Notes: a model not told the origin generated them from the sequence alone. Shown: positions 1-8,379, counted from the stretch's first letter. The stretch is DNA of 39,678 bases from an uncultured Acetatifactor sp. (GCA_947595925.1 CANQEV010000026.1:1-39678), one strand, 5' to 3'. Numbers and translations: made by a program.

Positions 1-2
1 GC

Positions 3-83
3 AGCTATGACGAGAACGGCACCCGCAGGCAGGACATTGAGATTTATTACAGCTTTGTCGGCAAGATTGACTTGCCAGAATAA
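3..83 (+). CDS. C-terminal end of a large serine recombinase (TnpX/Tn4451-like), cut by the window edge
   Basis: Frame 3 reads 26 codons before a TAA at 81-83, ending in IEIYYSFVGKIDLPE. That ending is typical of the C-terminal DUF4368 segment of large serine recombinases from Tn4451/Tn5397-type elements, which excise and integrate mobile elements through a serine-linked intermediate. The catalytic domain lies outside the window to the left, so only the family ending supports the call. The position next to a gene that has lost its start (113-883) fits the edge of an inserted element. The recombinase is usually the last gene of such an element, so the element/chromosome junction should lie just downstream. 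Confidence is limited by the short visible length. Confidence 0.65.
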   Translation, partial: SYDENGTRRQDIEIYYSFVGKIDLPE

Positions 84-91
84 CCGCCCGA

Positions 92-124
92 CCTATCCGA
101 CACAACGCGCGAGTGCCGGATAGG
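92..124. repeat. Perfect 8-bp inverted repeat after the recombinase gene
   Basis: CCTATCCG (92-99) and CGGATAGG (117-124) are perfect inverse complements separated by 17 nt. The repeat begins 8 nt after the recombinase stop codon. There is no T-tract right after the second arm, so it is a poor intrinsic terminator. It could be a recombinase binding site at the element end. That role is inferred from position only. Confidence 0.45.
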
Positions 125-883
125 AACGGCAAAATTTTTTACACTTCTGTTACTTCTTTATCGCACATCAGCACAGGTTCAGGGGATTTCGCCAGCATTG
201 CCTCCGGCCATGGCTTTCACCGCACGGATCTGGAAGGACGCCATGCCGTTTCCCTGTCTACCGACGTCATCTTATCGGGACAGCTTGTGGGCGATTACCT
301 GTATCTTCTCAGCTCCGGCAGGGAGGGAACGGAATTTTTCAAAGTCCGCTGTGATAAATCCGACGAGAAAATTTCTCTGGCGGATTATGCCGTCAATCCC
401 TCCTGCGCCTCCGATGGCACCATCTACTATGCCGGCACCCTGGATGACCATTTTCTCTACGCCCTCGACACCGCAAACGACATCCCCCGCCAGATTCTGG
501 ACACCCCTCTCTGGTTTCCCATGGTAGTGGGGGATTATGTCTATTATCTGGACTTAAACAGCAATTACAGCATCCACCGCTATCAATTTTCCACCGGAGA
601 AACACAAGTCCTGACAAGAGAGCGGGTGGACTGGTTCAACGTCGGTTCGGGGTTCGTCTACTATCAAACGGTGGGAGCCGCCCCGCAGCTGAAATGCATG
701 CGGACGGACGGCTCCGATGAAATGACGATCGCGGAGGGAAATTACAACCATATCCACATGACGTCCCGGTATGTCTACTTCCAGGATTTTGAGGACGGCA
801 CGCTCTATCACAGCGCTATTGGCTCCGGAAGCTACAGTATCTTCCAGGCGGCCAGCGACGCCGCATCCCAAAGCGATAAATGA
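113..883 (+). pseudogene. 5'-truncated DUF5050-family protein, probably interrupted by the mobile element
   Basis: The 256-residue frame is built of repeated short beta-rich units of the type GxIYY, DYVYYLD, GFVYYQT and RYVYFQD. These are characteristic of DUF5050 (beta-propeller-like) proteins, usually surface or lipoprotein-anchored. No signal peptide, lipobox or ribosome binding site is present. The first possible start is a GTG at 113, and the frame is open back to position 71, inside the recombinase gene. Full-length relatives carry an N-terminal export signal, so the 5' part was most likely separated by insertion of the element ending just upstream. The 3' end is intact and converges on the arsR-type gene with only 3 nt between stop codons. 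It could alternatively be a short intact cytoplasmic protein, but the missing start signals argue against that. Confidence 0.6.
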
Positions 884-886
884 TAT

Positions 887-1240
887 TCACTCCTCGATAT
901 GGTCGAGGCCCTGGCTCAGAATAGAGACAATGTGATCGTCCGCCGGCGCGTAGAAAATCGTCTTCCCGTCCCTGCGGTTCCTCACCAGCGCCATCTGCTT
1001 CAGGATCCTGAGCTGATGGGAGATCGCGGACTGACTCATTCCCAGGAGCGTGGAAATATCATATACGCACATCTCCCGGCTCTGCAGCGCCAGCATGATC
1101 TTCAGCCTGGTGGGATCCCCAAACACCTTAAAAAAATCTGCCAGATCCTGCATCTCCTCCTCCGGGGGGAGCCTGTCCAGAATCTCTTCCGCCTCCTTCG
1201 GATTCAGGATCAAAAATTCGTTTTCCATGGATTCGCTCAT
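887..1240 (-). CDS. ArsR/SmtB-family metal-sensing repressor, zinc-type
   Basis: A 117-residue winged-helix repressor. The core reads FGDPTRLKIMLAL, then MSQSAISHQLRILK (recognition helix), then the wing RRDGKTIFYA. Residues D101, H103, H114 and E117 have the spacing (2, 11, 3) of the alpha-5 zinc site of SmtB (D104, H106, H117, E120). E117 is the last residue. The alpha-3 site is reduced to MCVYD, with one cysteine instead of the CVC of lead/cadmium/arsenic sensors. The family releases its operator when the metal binds. The start at 1240 is chosen because a GGAAAGGAAG ribosome site lies just upstream; a longer frame to 1576 has no supporting signals. No metal exporter is adjacent. The ZIP transporter and metallochaperone-like GTPases at 14.4-17.4 kb are the only zinc genes in the window, and a link is speculative. 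Confidence 0.9.
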   Translation of the reverse strand: MSESMENEFLILNPKEAEEILDRLPPEEEMQDLADFFKVFGDPTRLKIMLALQSREMCVYDISTLLGMSQSAISHQLRILKQMALVRNRRDGKTIFYAPADDHIVSILSQGLDHIEE

Positions 1241-1303
1241 GCTCTTCTTCCTTTCCAGATTTTTGTACCGGCATTTCCAGCCGCTTGCCCGCTCCAAAGC
1301 CAC

Positions 1304-1360
1304 TCCTCGTCCCGGCAATTCCGTTCCGCTAAACCGGTCCTCGTCCCGGCAATTCCGTTC
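1304..1360. repeat. Two direct copies of a 23-bp repeat upstream of the arsR-type gene
   Basis: The 23-bp sequence starting TCCTCGTCCCGGCAATTC occurs at 1304-1326 and identically at 1338-1360, a 34-bp period. A weaker third match (CCGGCATTTCC) lies near 1269. The repeats sit in the 178-bp gap between the ApbE stop codon and the repressor start codon, on the promoter side of the repressor gene. They could be protein binding sites or a slippage duplication. Confidence 0.6.
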
Positions 1361-1418
1361 AGCCGTATCCCTAGGCCCCTGCCATGCATGCGCCCGGATT
1401 GATGCGGAAGCGTTCCCG

Positions 1419-2525
1419 TCATTCATCCTGCCGCCACAGCCTGAAAACGCCCTCCATCTTTTCATTACAGCTGATCTCTCCCCCCTCGTCCACCGTAAGG
1501 ATCCCCGCGCCGTACTTCTCAGCGAGTTTTGTTCCCCGTTCCTGCCCCAGAACGAAACAGGCCGTGGACAGCGCATCGCTCAAAAAACCGCTCTCCGACA
1601 GGATCGTGACGCTCCGCAGGCCGCTTTTCGCCGGGTAACCGGTGGACGGGTCCAGGATATGGTGATAGCGCACGCCGTCCTTCTCAAAAAAGCGCTCATA
1701 ATCCCCGGAAGTGGAAACGCACCAGCTTCCTTTCAGCTCCAGATAGCCGATAGTCTCTCCGGGTTCCTCCGGATCCGCCACCGCCACTTTCCAAGGAGTT
1801 CCGTCCGGTTTTTCACCGTAAGTCAGGACGCTCCCTCCCAGGGACGCCACGCCCCAGAGGCTTTTCCCGGACGCGGACGCCTTCTCCGAAAGCTCTTTCC
1901 GTATCCGATCCAGCATATACCCCTTTCCCACAGCTCCCAGATCCAGGAAGGTCCCTTCCTCCAGGAACAGCCGCCCCTCTGTCAGTTTCATGTGATCCGG
2001 GCCGCAATGCCCCAGGGCCGCCCTGATCTCCTCCTCGGAAGGAACCCGTGTCTCTTCTGAGGGAAGCAGCGCCTGACCGTCCATATTCCATAGCCTCGTC
2101 AGCGCGCCCAGCGCGGGAGAAAAGGCCCCGTCGGAATCTTCCTCGACTTTCCGGCACTCCCGCAGAAGCTCAAAGAGTTCTTCCGAGACGAAGGCTCCAC
2201 CCGGTCCCATCTCCTGCTGCACCCGGAAGACCTCCGACGTCTCCTCCCTCCAGGAGAGCAGTTCCCTCTCCTTGCCGCGGATCTCTTCAAGGAGAGAATC
2301 TTCCAGCTCCCTCAGCTCTTCCTCCGATAGATCCCCGCTATAAAACGTCAAGTTGACCAGGGTCCCCATAGCAGTGTCCGCCAGGGAATGTCTGACGGCG
2401 CTCTCTTTTCCGCACCCACAGAAAGCGCAGGCCGCGCACAGACATACCGTCAGAATCAGCCAGGCCCCCTGTCCTCTCCTGAAATTTTTCTTTGCAAGTT
2501 CAAAACCATATGATATATTGTCCAT
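1419..2525 (-). CDS. ApbE-family FAD:protein FMN transferase, exported lipoprotein
   Basis: 368 residues. ApbE enzymes transfer FMN from FAD onto a threonine of exported or membrane flavoproteins such as RnfG/NqrC-type or extracellular electron-transfer proteins. Diagnostic stretches are ADTAMGTLVNLTFY near the N-terminus, FLDLGAVGKGYMLD, SLGGSVLTYG, HHILDPSTGYPA and SDALSTACFVLG, whose Asp belongs to the Mg/FAD site. The N-terminus has a hydrophobic run ending CAFCGCGKES, consistent with a lipobox or signal peptide, so it acts outside the membrane. The start at 2525 is preferred because AAAAAGGAACT precedes it; a longer frame to 2705 would run into the divergent gene. Only 40 bp separate its start from that of the NusG-II gene, so both promoters must be packed tightly or overlap coding sequence. 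Confidence 0.9.
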   Translation of the reverse strand: MDNISYGFELAKKNFRRGQGAWLILTVCLCAACAFCGCGKESAVRHSLADTAMGTLVNLTFYSGDLSEEELRELEDSLLEEIRGKERELLSWREETSEVFRVQQEMGPGGAFVSEELFELLRECRKVEEDSDGAFSPALGALTRLWNMDGQALLPSEETRVPSEEEIRAALGHCGPDHMKLTEGRLFLEEGTFLDLGAVGKGYMLDRIRKELSEKASASGKSLWGVASLGGSVLTYGEKPDGTPWKVAVADPEEPGETIGYLELKGSWCVSTSGDYERFFEKDGVRYHHILDPSTGYPAKSGLRSVTILSESGFLSDALSTACFVLGQERGTKLAEKYGAGILTVDEGGEISCNEKMEGVFRLWRQDE

Positions 2526-2565
2526 AAAAGGCAGTTCCTTTTTCTGCCGGGCAAAGGATGCGCGC

Positions 2566-2997
2566 ATGAAAAGACTCCCCTCTCCAAAGAAAACCGCATA
2601 CTGTTTAACCGGAGTGCTGGCGGCGATCCTTCTGTTCTCCGCTTTTTCAATCCTCCATGCCGCCTGGAAGTCCTCCGGACGGGAGCGGTCCGGCGACCCC
2701 TCCACATTGGAGATTTACCAGAACGGCGTCCTGATCCAGAGCATTTCCCTGGCTCAGGTTTCGGAGACCTATTCCTTTACCGTTGTCGGCGAGGGGGACG
2801 CCTACAACATCATCACGGTAAGCCCCGACGGTGCATGGGTCTCCGAGGCAAGCTGCCCCGACAAACTCTGTATCCGGCAGGGCTCTCTTCCCGGCTCCCT
2901 CCTGCCCATCACCTGCCTGCCAAACCGCCTGGTGATCCGCCTGGCGGATGACAGCCCAAGGGAAACTGACAATGGCGCGGACGCCCTGACATACTGA
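2566..2997 (+). CDS. NusG domain II-containing membrane-anchored protein (EetA-like)
   Basis: 143 residues: a basic N-terminus, one membrane segment at about residues 10-30 (LTGVLAAILLFSAFSILHAA), then a small extracytoplasmic domain. LEIYQNGVLIQSISL and the cysteine-containing SEASCPDKLCIRQG followed by ITCLPNRLVI are hallmarks of the stand-alone NusG domain II family. Despite the name, these are not transcription factors. In Firmicutes they neighbour Gx-transporter and ApbE genes, the set including EetA of flavin-based extracellular electron transfer loci. The start at 2566 follows AAAGGA and precedes the membrane segment. The gene is divergent from ApbE and followed after 83 bp by the Gx-transporter gene. 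Its molecular function is not known. Confidence 0.8.
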   Translation: MKRLPSPKKTAYCLTGVLAAILLFSAFSILHAAWKSSGRERSGDPSTLEIYQNGVLIQSISLAQVSETYSFTVVGEGDAYNIITVSPDGAWVSEASCPDKLCIRQGSLPGSLLPITCLPNRLVIRLADDSPRETDNGADALTY

Positions 2998-3080
2998 CCC
3001 AGCCAACTGCCCGGACAGCGGTCCCCTTCTGCTGCCCCACCGGCATTGAAATATTTGCTCCTGAGCGAAAGGAATTTTTT

Positions 3081-3599
3081 ATGAAAGCGTCTGAAAACAG
3101 GCCCTCTCCCAGAAAGCTGACCGTACTTTCCCTGATGACCGCCCTCTCTCTGATCATCTTTTACCTGGAAAGCCTGCTGCCCCCGCCCGTGCCCATCCCC
3201 GGCATCAAATTAGGGCTGGCCAATATCGTCACCCTGATCGTTTTAAACCGCTGCGGGGCCCGGGAAGCTCTCCCCGTGCTCCTCTGCCGGATCCTTCTGT
3301 CCTGCTTTTTCTTCAGCCAGGCAATCAGTCTTGCCTACAGCCTGGCGGGAGGTCTGCTCTGCCTTTTGACCATGGCGGTCCTGCAGACTCTCCTGCAAAA
3401 GCGTTTCCTCTGCCTCACCAGCATCTTCGGTGCCATGGCCCACAACATCGGGCAGATGGGGGTGGCCCTTGCATTGACAAAAGTTCCCGGGGTCCTTGCC
3501 TATCTTCCCTTTCTCCTGATCAGCGCCGCCGTCACCGGCCTGTTCACCGGCCTGTGCGCCCATTTTTCCCTAAAGTATCTGCCGAAATTTCCGGACTGA
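3081..3599 (+). CDS. Gx transporter family membrane protein (EetB-like; 'heptaprenyl diphosphate synthase component I')
   Basis: 172 residues, almost entirely hydrophobic after a basic N-terminus, with about five predicted membrane segments. The stretch PPVPIPGIKLGLANIVTLIVL is the family signature. The annotation as heptaprenyl diphosphate synthase subunit I is historical, and a prenyl-transferase activity is not shown by the sequence. In extracellular electron transfer loci the equivalent protein is EetB. The ATG at 3081 follows GAAAGGA by a normal distance. The gene runs in tandem with the NusG-II gene and converges on folBK, with 22 bp between stop codons. Confidence 0.8.
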   Translation: MKASENRPSPRKLTVLSLMTALSLIIFYLESLLPPPVPIPGIKLGLANIVTLIVLNRCGAREALPVLLCRILLSCFFFSQAISLAYSLAGGLLCLLTMAVLQTLLQKRFLCLTSIFGAMAHNIGQMGVALALTKVPGVLAYLPFLLISAAVTGLFTGLCAHFSLKYLPKFPD

Positions 3600-3621
3600 A
3601 AGACATCACAGGACGCCGGGA

Positions 3622-4443
3622 TCACAATTCCCGCAAGAGCTGCGCCATGGTCTTTCCCAGGATCGGGTGCCTTAGATTCGGCGCCAGCTCGCACATGGGT
3701 TTCAGCACAAATTCCCTGTTCTCCAGATCCACATGGGGGAGGATGAGATCCGCGTCCTCATAAACCAGTTTATCATAAAACAGAATGTCCAGATCCAGGG
3801 TCCTGGGGCCCCAGTGAACCTCCCTGGTCCTTCCCTCCGACGCTTCAATCTGATGCAGCTTCTGAAGCAGTTCTTTCGGGGAAAACAGGGTTTCCAGGAA
3901 GATGGCTCCATTCAGGAAATCCGCCTGGTCCGTCTTTCCGTAAGGCTTTGTCTCCACAAGGGAACTGCTCTGCACAGACCGGATCTGCCGGCAGTCCTTT
4001 AACGCAGACACCGCGCTTCTGAGATGCTGTTCCCGGTCCCCGATATTCGAGCCCACCGAGAGATACACCCTGTGCCACTCCCGGCGGATCCGCACGGAAA
4101 CGCTCTCAAAGGGAAGCCCGATGGGGGCCTGGGGCTTTCTGACCTCAAAGTCCACCCCCCGGACCGCCGGATACTGCTGCAGCAGCTTTTCCGCCAGCTT
4201 TTCCGCGACCCGCTCCAGGAGATTGCACTTTTCCTCCCGCATCCACTGATCCAACTTGTGACAGACCTCCCCGTAATTCACGGTTAGGGCCAGATCGTCC
4301 GTGAGGCCCGCAGCCCTGGTGTCCAGAAAAAGTATCACATTCAGGAAAAACGACTGCCCCTTCTGCTTTTCCTCGGGGTACACGCCGTGATGCGCATAGA
4401 CCTCCAGATTGTCGATCCGTATCTCATCCAGTCTGTTCTCCAT
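3622..4443 (-). CDS. folBK: Bifunctional dihydroneopterin aldolase / 6-hydroxymethyl-7,8-dihydropterin pyrophosphokinase
   Basis: 273 residues with two folate-pathway enzymes fused. Residues 1 to about 118 are FolB-like: IRIDNLEVYAHHGVYPEEK, NYGEV and LLERVAEKLAEKLL, ending in a VRKPQAPI motif. It converts dihydroneopterin to hydroxymethyl-dihydropterin. Residues about 125-273 are FolK: VYLSVGSNIGDRE, DFLNGAIFLET and GPRTLDLDILFY, containing the metal-binding Asp pair. It adds pyrophosphate to the same intermediate, so product passes from domain to domain. It is the last gene of the leftward folC-folE-folP-folBK operon. GGGAGAAGG precedes the ATG. Confidence 0.96.
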   Translation of the reverse strand: MENRLDEIRIDNLEVYAHHGVYPEEKQKGQSFFLNVILFLDTRAAGLTDDLALTVNYGEVCHKLDQWMREEKCNLLERVAEKLAEKLLQQYPAVRGVDFEVRKPQAPIGLPFESVSVRIRREWHRVYLSVGSNIGDREQHLRSAVSALKDCRQIRSVQSSSLVETKPYGKTDQADFLNGAIFLETLFSPKELLQKLHQIEASEGRTREVHWGPRTLDLDILFYDKLVYEDADLILPHVDLENREFVLKPMCELAPNLRHPILGKTMAQLLREL

Positions 4444-4556
4444 AGCCTTCTCCCTTTTCTTTCGCGTTTCCTAAACTCTCCTGTTCCGGGGGACAGACAT
4501 CCCCGCCGGGCCGGGACCTACGGCTGCAAACACTGCGAACCTGCCTCTCTCAGAAG

Positions 4557-4725
4557 ACTGCCAAGGTCTGCCTTGCCCTGCGCCCGCCTCGGATTTATTT
4601 TTCCGGCCTGTCCTACTCCGCCAGAGATGCAAGCTCTCCTATCTGCTTTTCCCTGTCACATGGACAACTGTCAAGGTCTGCCTTTCTCTGCGCCCGCCTC
4701 GGGTTCAATTTTCCCCGCATGTCCT
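4557..4725. repeat. Imperfect direct repeat of about 59 bp flanking and including the 3' end of folP
   Basis: Two imperfect copies, about 4557-4614 and 4667-4725, share CAAGGTCTGCCTT, CTGCGCCCGCCTCGG and a T-rich stretch leading to TGTCCT. The right copy covers the last codons and stop of folP. The left copy lies in the 261-bp gap before folBK. It looks like an old duplication of the gene end. The gap holds no gene. Confidence 0.5.
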
Positions 4726-5532
4726 GCCCTGCCGCAGGATCGCCTCCGCCATCCGGACGGCTCTCACATTCTTCTCCACGTCGTGGACCCGGACAAAGGA
4801 GACCCCTTTCATCACCGCCATCACCGTCGTGACGATCGTCCCCTCCTCCCGCTGATCCGCCGGGAGATCCAGGGTCAGGCCGATCACGGATTTCCGGCTG
4901 CATCCCAGCAGGACGGGCAGTCCCCACCACCGAAATTCCTCCAGCCTTGCAAGAACCTCCAGGTTATTCTCATAGGTTTTCCCAAAACCCACCCCGGGAT
5001 CCAGCAGGATCTTATCCCGGGAAATCCCCGCTTTCTCAGCCAGTTTCAGGCTTTCTGCCAGGTCTGAGAACACATCCGGCAGGAAATCTTCGTATTCCGC
5101 CTTCTCCCGGTTGTGCATCAGACAGCACGCCGCTTTTCCCGCCGCGATGACCCTGGCCATTTCGGGATCCTTCTTCAAGCCCCAGATATCGTTGATCAGG
5201 TCCGCCCCTGCCTCGATGCCCGCGCGGGCGGTCTCTGCCTTATACGTGTCCAGGGAAACCGGCACGTCGAACCTCTCTTTGACGGCCCGGATCACCGGAA
5301 TCACCCTGCGGATCTCCTCCTCCGCGGGAACCGGCGTGTAACCGGGCCTCGTGGACTCTCCGCCGATATCCAGAAGGTCCATCCCCTGGTCCAGCATGGT
5401 CTCCACCTGTCTTAAAGCCCGGTCCATATCCGTCCACTTTCCTCCGTCGGAGAAGGAATCCGGCGTGACATTTAAGATGCCGCATACATATGTTTGATTT
5501 TTTGTGTCAAATTCCCGGTTTCCGATCCTCAT
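4705..5532 (-). CDS. folP: Dihydropteroate synthase
   Basis: 275 residues, normal length for DHPS, which condenses 6-hydroxymethyl-dihydropterin pyrophosphate with p-aminobenzoate and is the sulfonamide target. Family motifs are all present: GILNVTPDSFSDGG (loop 1), DIGGESTRPG (loop 2), VPVSLDTYKAE, DLINDIWGL, LLDPGVGFGKT, LLGCSRKS, and a C-terminal VRVHDVEKNVRAVRMA. It is the third gene of the fol operon, 178 bp after folE. That gap is T-rich on the plus strand and shows no other gene. The ribosome site is weak (an AGGGG about 12 nt before the ATG). Confidence 0.97.
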   Translation of the reverse strand: MRIGNREFDTKNQTYVCGILNVTPDSFSDGGKWTDMDRALRQVETMLDQGMDLLDIGGESTRPGYTPVPAEEEIRRVIPVIRAVKERFDVPVSLDTYKAETARAGIEAGADLINDIWGLKKDPEMARVIAAGKAACCLMHNREKAEYEDFLPDVFSDLAESLKLAEKAGISRDKILLDPGVGFGKTYENNLEVLARLEEFRWWGLPVLLGCSRKSVIGLTLDLPADQREEGTIVTTVMAVMKGVSFVRVHDVEKNVRAVRMAEAILRQGRTCGEN

Positions 5533-5710
5533 CTATTTCGAGCCCCTGTTTTCTACCTGCCGTTTTTCATTTTCTGCTTCTTTGTGTTCCGAGTTTTAGA
5601 GTTTTCTGGTTTTCCGTACTGTATTGTCTTCCCATTCCATGTTTTCTGTGTTCCAAATTTCAGGAAATCCGGGCTTTTCCGCACCGTCTCCCTGCCCTGG
5701 TCTTTCCCCC

Positions 5711-6274
5711 TCAGCAGCCTCTCCCCAACATTTTGAAGAACTGCTCCCTCAGTTCCTCCTGCTCCTGAAAGACTCCCCGGGAGGCAATGGTCACCGTCTG
5801 ACTTCCCGGCTTTTTCACGCCGCGCATGGTCATGCACATGTGCTCCGCCTCCACAAGCACCATCACGCCCTTCGGCTTTAAGTATTTCATGATCGCGTCC
5901 GCGATCTGCGCCGTCATCTGTTCCTGAATCTGAAGCCGGCGGGCATAGATCTCCACGGTCCGGGCCAGCTTGCTGAGACCCACCACCCTGCCGTCCGGAA
6001 CGTACGCGATATGCGCCTTCCCGAAAAAAGGCAGCAGATGATGTTCACAGGTGGAGTAAAACATGATATCCCGCTCCAATACCATGCCGCTGTCCTGCAC
6101 CGGAAATACCCTGGACAGGCACTCGCCGGGATCCTGGTCCATCCCCCCCGCAAGCTCCTGATACATTCTTGCCACGCGGTCCGGCGTATCCGCCAGTCCC
6201 GCCCGGTCCGGATCCTCTCCGATCCCCTCTAGAAATAGCCTTACCGCCTCTCTGACCTTATCCTGATCTATCAT
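5711..6274 (-). CDS. folE: GTP cyclohydrolase I
   Basis: 187 residues. It converts GTP to dihydroneopterin triphosphate, the first step of pterin synthesis. Catalytic and zinc residues are visible in [20 protein letters not shown] (Cys and His ligands) and in [13 protein letters not shown] (the second Cys ligand), with SRLLQ-type oligomer contacts replaced by [11 protein letters not shown]. The ATG at 6274 has AAAGGAA about 9 nt upstream; the open frame continues to 6373 but would overlap folC with no start signal. It is the second gene of the fol operon, 55 bp after folC. No dihydroneopterin triphosphate pyrophosphatase or folA is adjacent. Confidence 0.96.
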   Translation of the reverse strand: MIDQDKVREAVRLFLEGIGEDPDRAGLADTPDRVARMYQELAGGMDQDPGECLSRVFPVQDSGMVLERDIMFYSTCEHHLLPFFGKAHIAYVPDGRVVGLSKLARTVEIYARRLQIQEQMTAQIADAIMKYLKPKGVMVLVEAEHMCMTMRGVKKPGSQTVTIASRGVFQEQEELREQFFKMLGRGC

Positions 6275-6329
6275 TCCGCAACCATTCCTTTCTCTGACAG
6301 AACCTTTTTTGGTACTTTCCAAACCGTTC

Positions 6330-7640
6330 CTATTTTTCCCTCTTTTTCCGACCCCCGGGCTCATATCCCACAAGATCCATCAGCCTTCCCAGATAAGACA
6401 GCGATCCAAAGGCAAGGATCACATCATCCTCTCCCGCGAGAAGCTGCGCCATCTCCAGCGCTTCTTCCAGACTGGCGGCCGCAGTGACGGAGGGATGCAC
6501 TTTGGCGATCTCTTTCGCCAGCTCCAGCGCCGGCAGGGCTCTGGGGTTGTCCGGCGGCGTCACGGTGATGATCTGATCCGCGTATCGATGGGTCAGCTCA
6601 ATGATCCTTCCGTAATCCTTGTCCCTCAACACCCCCATTATATAGAGAATCCGCCTGTTTGTAAAATAAAATTCGATGGATTCTGCAAGTTTTTCCGCCG
6701 CGTCTTCGTTATGAGCGCCATCCGCGATCAGGAGCGGACGCTTTTTCAGCACGGTAAGCCGCCCCTCCCACACCGTCTCCTTAAGGCCCTGCCGGAGCGC
6801 TTTTTCCGAAACCGGGAAGCCCTTCTCTCCCAGCGCCCGGCACACGTCCACGGCCAGAACCGCGTTGGCGATCTGAAACTTTCCCGCCAGGGAGATCTCC
6901 AGCCTGCGATATTCCCCGTAGTCAAAACACTGTCTCTCCAGGCCGTACTTGATCCTCTGGGCACCGGCGCTGTCGGAGATCCAAAACGCCACCCCCGTCT
7001 CCCGGGCCTTTTCGCGGACGACTTCCTCCGCCTCCGGCTTCTGTCTCATGCAGACCACGATGGAACCGGGCTTGATGATGCCCGCCTTTTGAGCCGCGAT
7101 CTCCTGCAGAGTGCCGCCCAGAAATTTCATGTGGTCCATGCCGATGGAGGCGATGGCTTCCACCAGGGTTCCTTCGATCAGGTTCGTGGCGTCCAGAAGT
7201 CCCCCCATCCCCGTCTCCAGCACGCCGATATCGCACTTTTTCTCCCGGAAATACAGAAATGCCAGCGCCGTCTCCACCTCAAAAGGCGTCGGCTGGGCCA
7301 GTCCCTCCGCCGTCATGGCGTCGCAGGCCTCTTTTACCGCTTCCAGATGCTCGCACAACGCCCGCTGGGAGATTTTTTTCCCGTTCACCTGGATCCTCTC
7401 CCGGTACTCCCGGATCGTGGGGGAGAGATACCGCCCCACCCGGTAACCCGCACAGGAAAGGACCGTGGAGACATACGCAAGGACGGAGCCCTTTCCGTTG
7501 GTACCCGCGATATGAACCCATTTTGTCTCCTTCTGGGGATCCCCCAGCCTCCTGCAGAGTTCCCGTATGCTGTCAAGCCCCGGCTGGATCCCGCAGCCGG
7601 CAATACTCTCCATATACTCCAAAGCTTCTTTGTAATTCAT
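6330..7640 (-). CDS. folC: Bifunctional folylpolyglutamate synthase / dihydrofolate synthase
   Basis: 436 residues of the Mur-ligase-like FolC family. It ligates glutamate to dihydropteroate and to tetrahydrofolates using ATP. The P-loop is [11 protein letters not shown] (residues about 43-53), followed by [31 protein letters not shown], the nucleotide-site GMDHM and, later, [11 protein letters not shown], which carries the domain-interface His. GGGAGAAACGGC precedes the ATG. It is the first gene of the fol operon, so the promoter must lie in 7641-7950. No tetrahydrofolate riboswitch was recognised there. Confidence 0.96.
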   Translation of the reverse strand: MNYKEALEYMESIAGCGIQPGLDSIRELCRRLGDPQKETKWVHIAGTNGKGSVLAYVSTVLSCAGYRVGRYLSPTIREYRERIQVNGKKISQRALCEHLEAVKEACDAMTAEGLAQPTPFEVETALAFLYFREKKCDIGVLETGMGGLLDATNLIEGTLVEAIASIGMDHMKFLGGTLQEIAAQKAGIIKPGSIVVCMRQKPEAEEVVREKARETGVAFWISDSAGAQRIKYGLERQCFDYGEYRRLEISLAGKFQIANAVLAVDVCRALGEKGFPVSEKALRQGLKETVWEGRLTVLKKRPLLIADGAHNEDAAEKLAESIEFYFTNRRILYIMGVLRDKDYGRIIELTHRYADQIITVTPPDNPRALPALELAKEIAKVHPSVTAAASLEEALEMAQLLAGEDDVILAFGSLSYLGRLMDLVGYEPGGRKKREK

Positions 7641-7950
7641 GCCGTTTCTCCCAGGTATAAAATTCCTCTTTTACGAGAATACTTTCCATCAAAAGGAATG
7701 CCAGTCAGCATACAACCGTCACGCAGCATGATTTCCGGTTATCTCTTGCACAACATATACCGTATAGAGCCGTGCTCCAGCCTTCCGCCTCGGCAAATGA
7801 CTCGTCTGCCGGTCAAAGCTCCGACGCTGAAACACAGCCCGCAGATCAAAGTAGCCCAAAAGCGCATGGCGTCTTTGCCGACGGCGACGGAACGAGAACC
7901 ATTGCTCAGATTTTCACGATTAAATTTATCGATCAGAAAGGATCCTGCCC
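7641..7950. other. Divergent intergenic region between folC and the CmpB-type gene
   Basis: 310 bp that must hold the leftward fol operon promoter and the rightward promoter for the 7951 gene. No strong -35/-10 pair is visible in either direction. A plus-strand frame at 7772-7954 (60 codons, GTG start, rich in Ser, Ala and Asp) has no ribosome site and is probably spurious or a decayed lipoprotein linker. No riboswitch fold was recognised by eye. Confidence 0.4.
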
Positions 7951-8379
7951 ATGACAGAACACCGCCCACTCCCAAATAACCCTCTTGCAAATCTCATACG
8001 AAACTTTCTTCGCTGCGGCATTGCCGGCTGGTGCCTGGAAATCCTCTTTACCGCCCTCTGCAGCCTGCGCCGCCGGGAACTAAAACTAAAGGGAAACACC
8101 TCTGTCTGGATGTTTTCCATCTATGGCTGCGGCGCCCTGATCGGGCCTCTTTGCCGCCTCCTGAAAAAATGGCCTCTCTGGATGCGCGGCTTCGCCTATA
8201 TGACTCTGATCTACGGCGTGGAATACCTGAGCGGTAAAGCCCTCCAAAAGAAGGGGCTCTGCCCCTGGGATTACGGCCGCAGCCGCTTCCACATAAACCG
8301 CACCATCCGTCTGGACTACGCTCCCCTGTGGTTCCTCGCGGGGCTCCTGTTCGAAAGACTGACCCAGGACGATGACTAA
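7951..8379 (+). CDS. Putative ABC-transporter type IV (CmpB) family membrane protein
   Basis: 142 residues with three hydrophobic segments: [32 protein letters not shown] and [14 protein letters not shown]. The features [27 protein letters not shown] and [11 protein letters not shown] match the small CmpB (PF06541) family common in Clostridia. Transport activity has not been established for these proteins. AGAAAGGATC lies upstream of the ATG. The stop codon overlaps the stop of the convergent PH-domain gene by 4 nt (8376-8379). A second, larger member of the family lies at 12480-13436. Confidence 0.75.
   Translation: MTEHRPLPNNPLANLIRNFLRCGIAGWCLEILFTALCSLRRRELKLKGNTSVWMFSIYGCGALIGPLCRLLKKWPLWMRGFAYMTLIYGVEYLSGKALQKKGLCPWDYGRSRFHINRTIRLDYAPLWFLAGLLFERLTQDDD

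Noticed and set aside
7641..7950. Tetrahydrofolate riboswitch before folC
   Set aside because: I looked for the conserved core on the minus strand and did not find it; a covariance-model search (Infernal) would be decisive.
7772..7954. 60-codon plus-strand ORF before the CmpB-type gene
   Set aside because: GTG start without a ribosome site, low-complexity composition and no family; kept only as a note in the intergenic entry.
6309..7979. 556-codon plus-strand frame antisense to folC
   Set aside because: It covers a well-supported folC and part of its upstream region, has no ribosome site or recognisable domain, and is composed of the reverse of conserved FolC motifs. High GC makes such long shadow frames common here.
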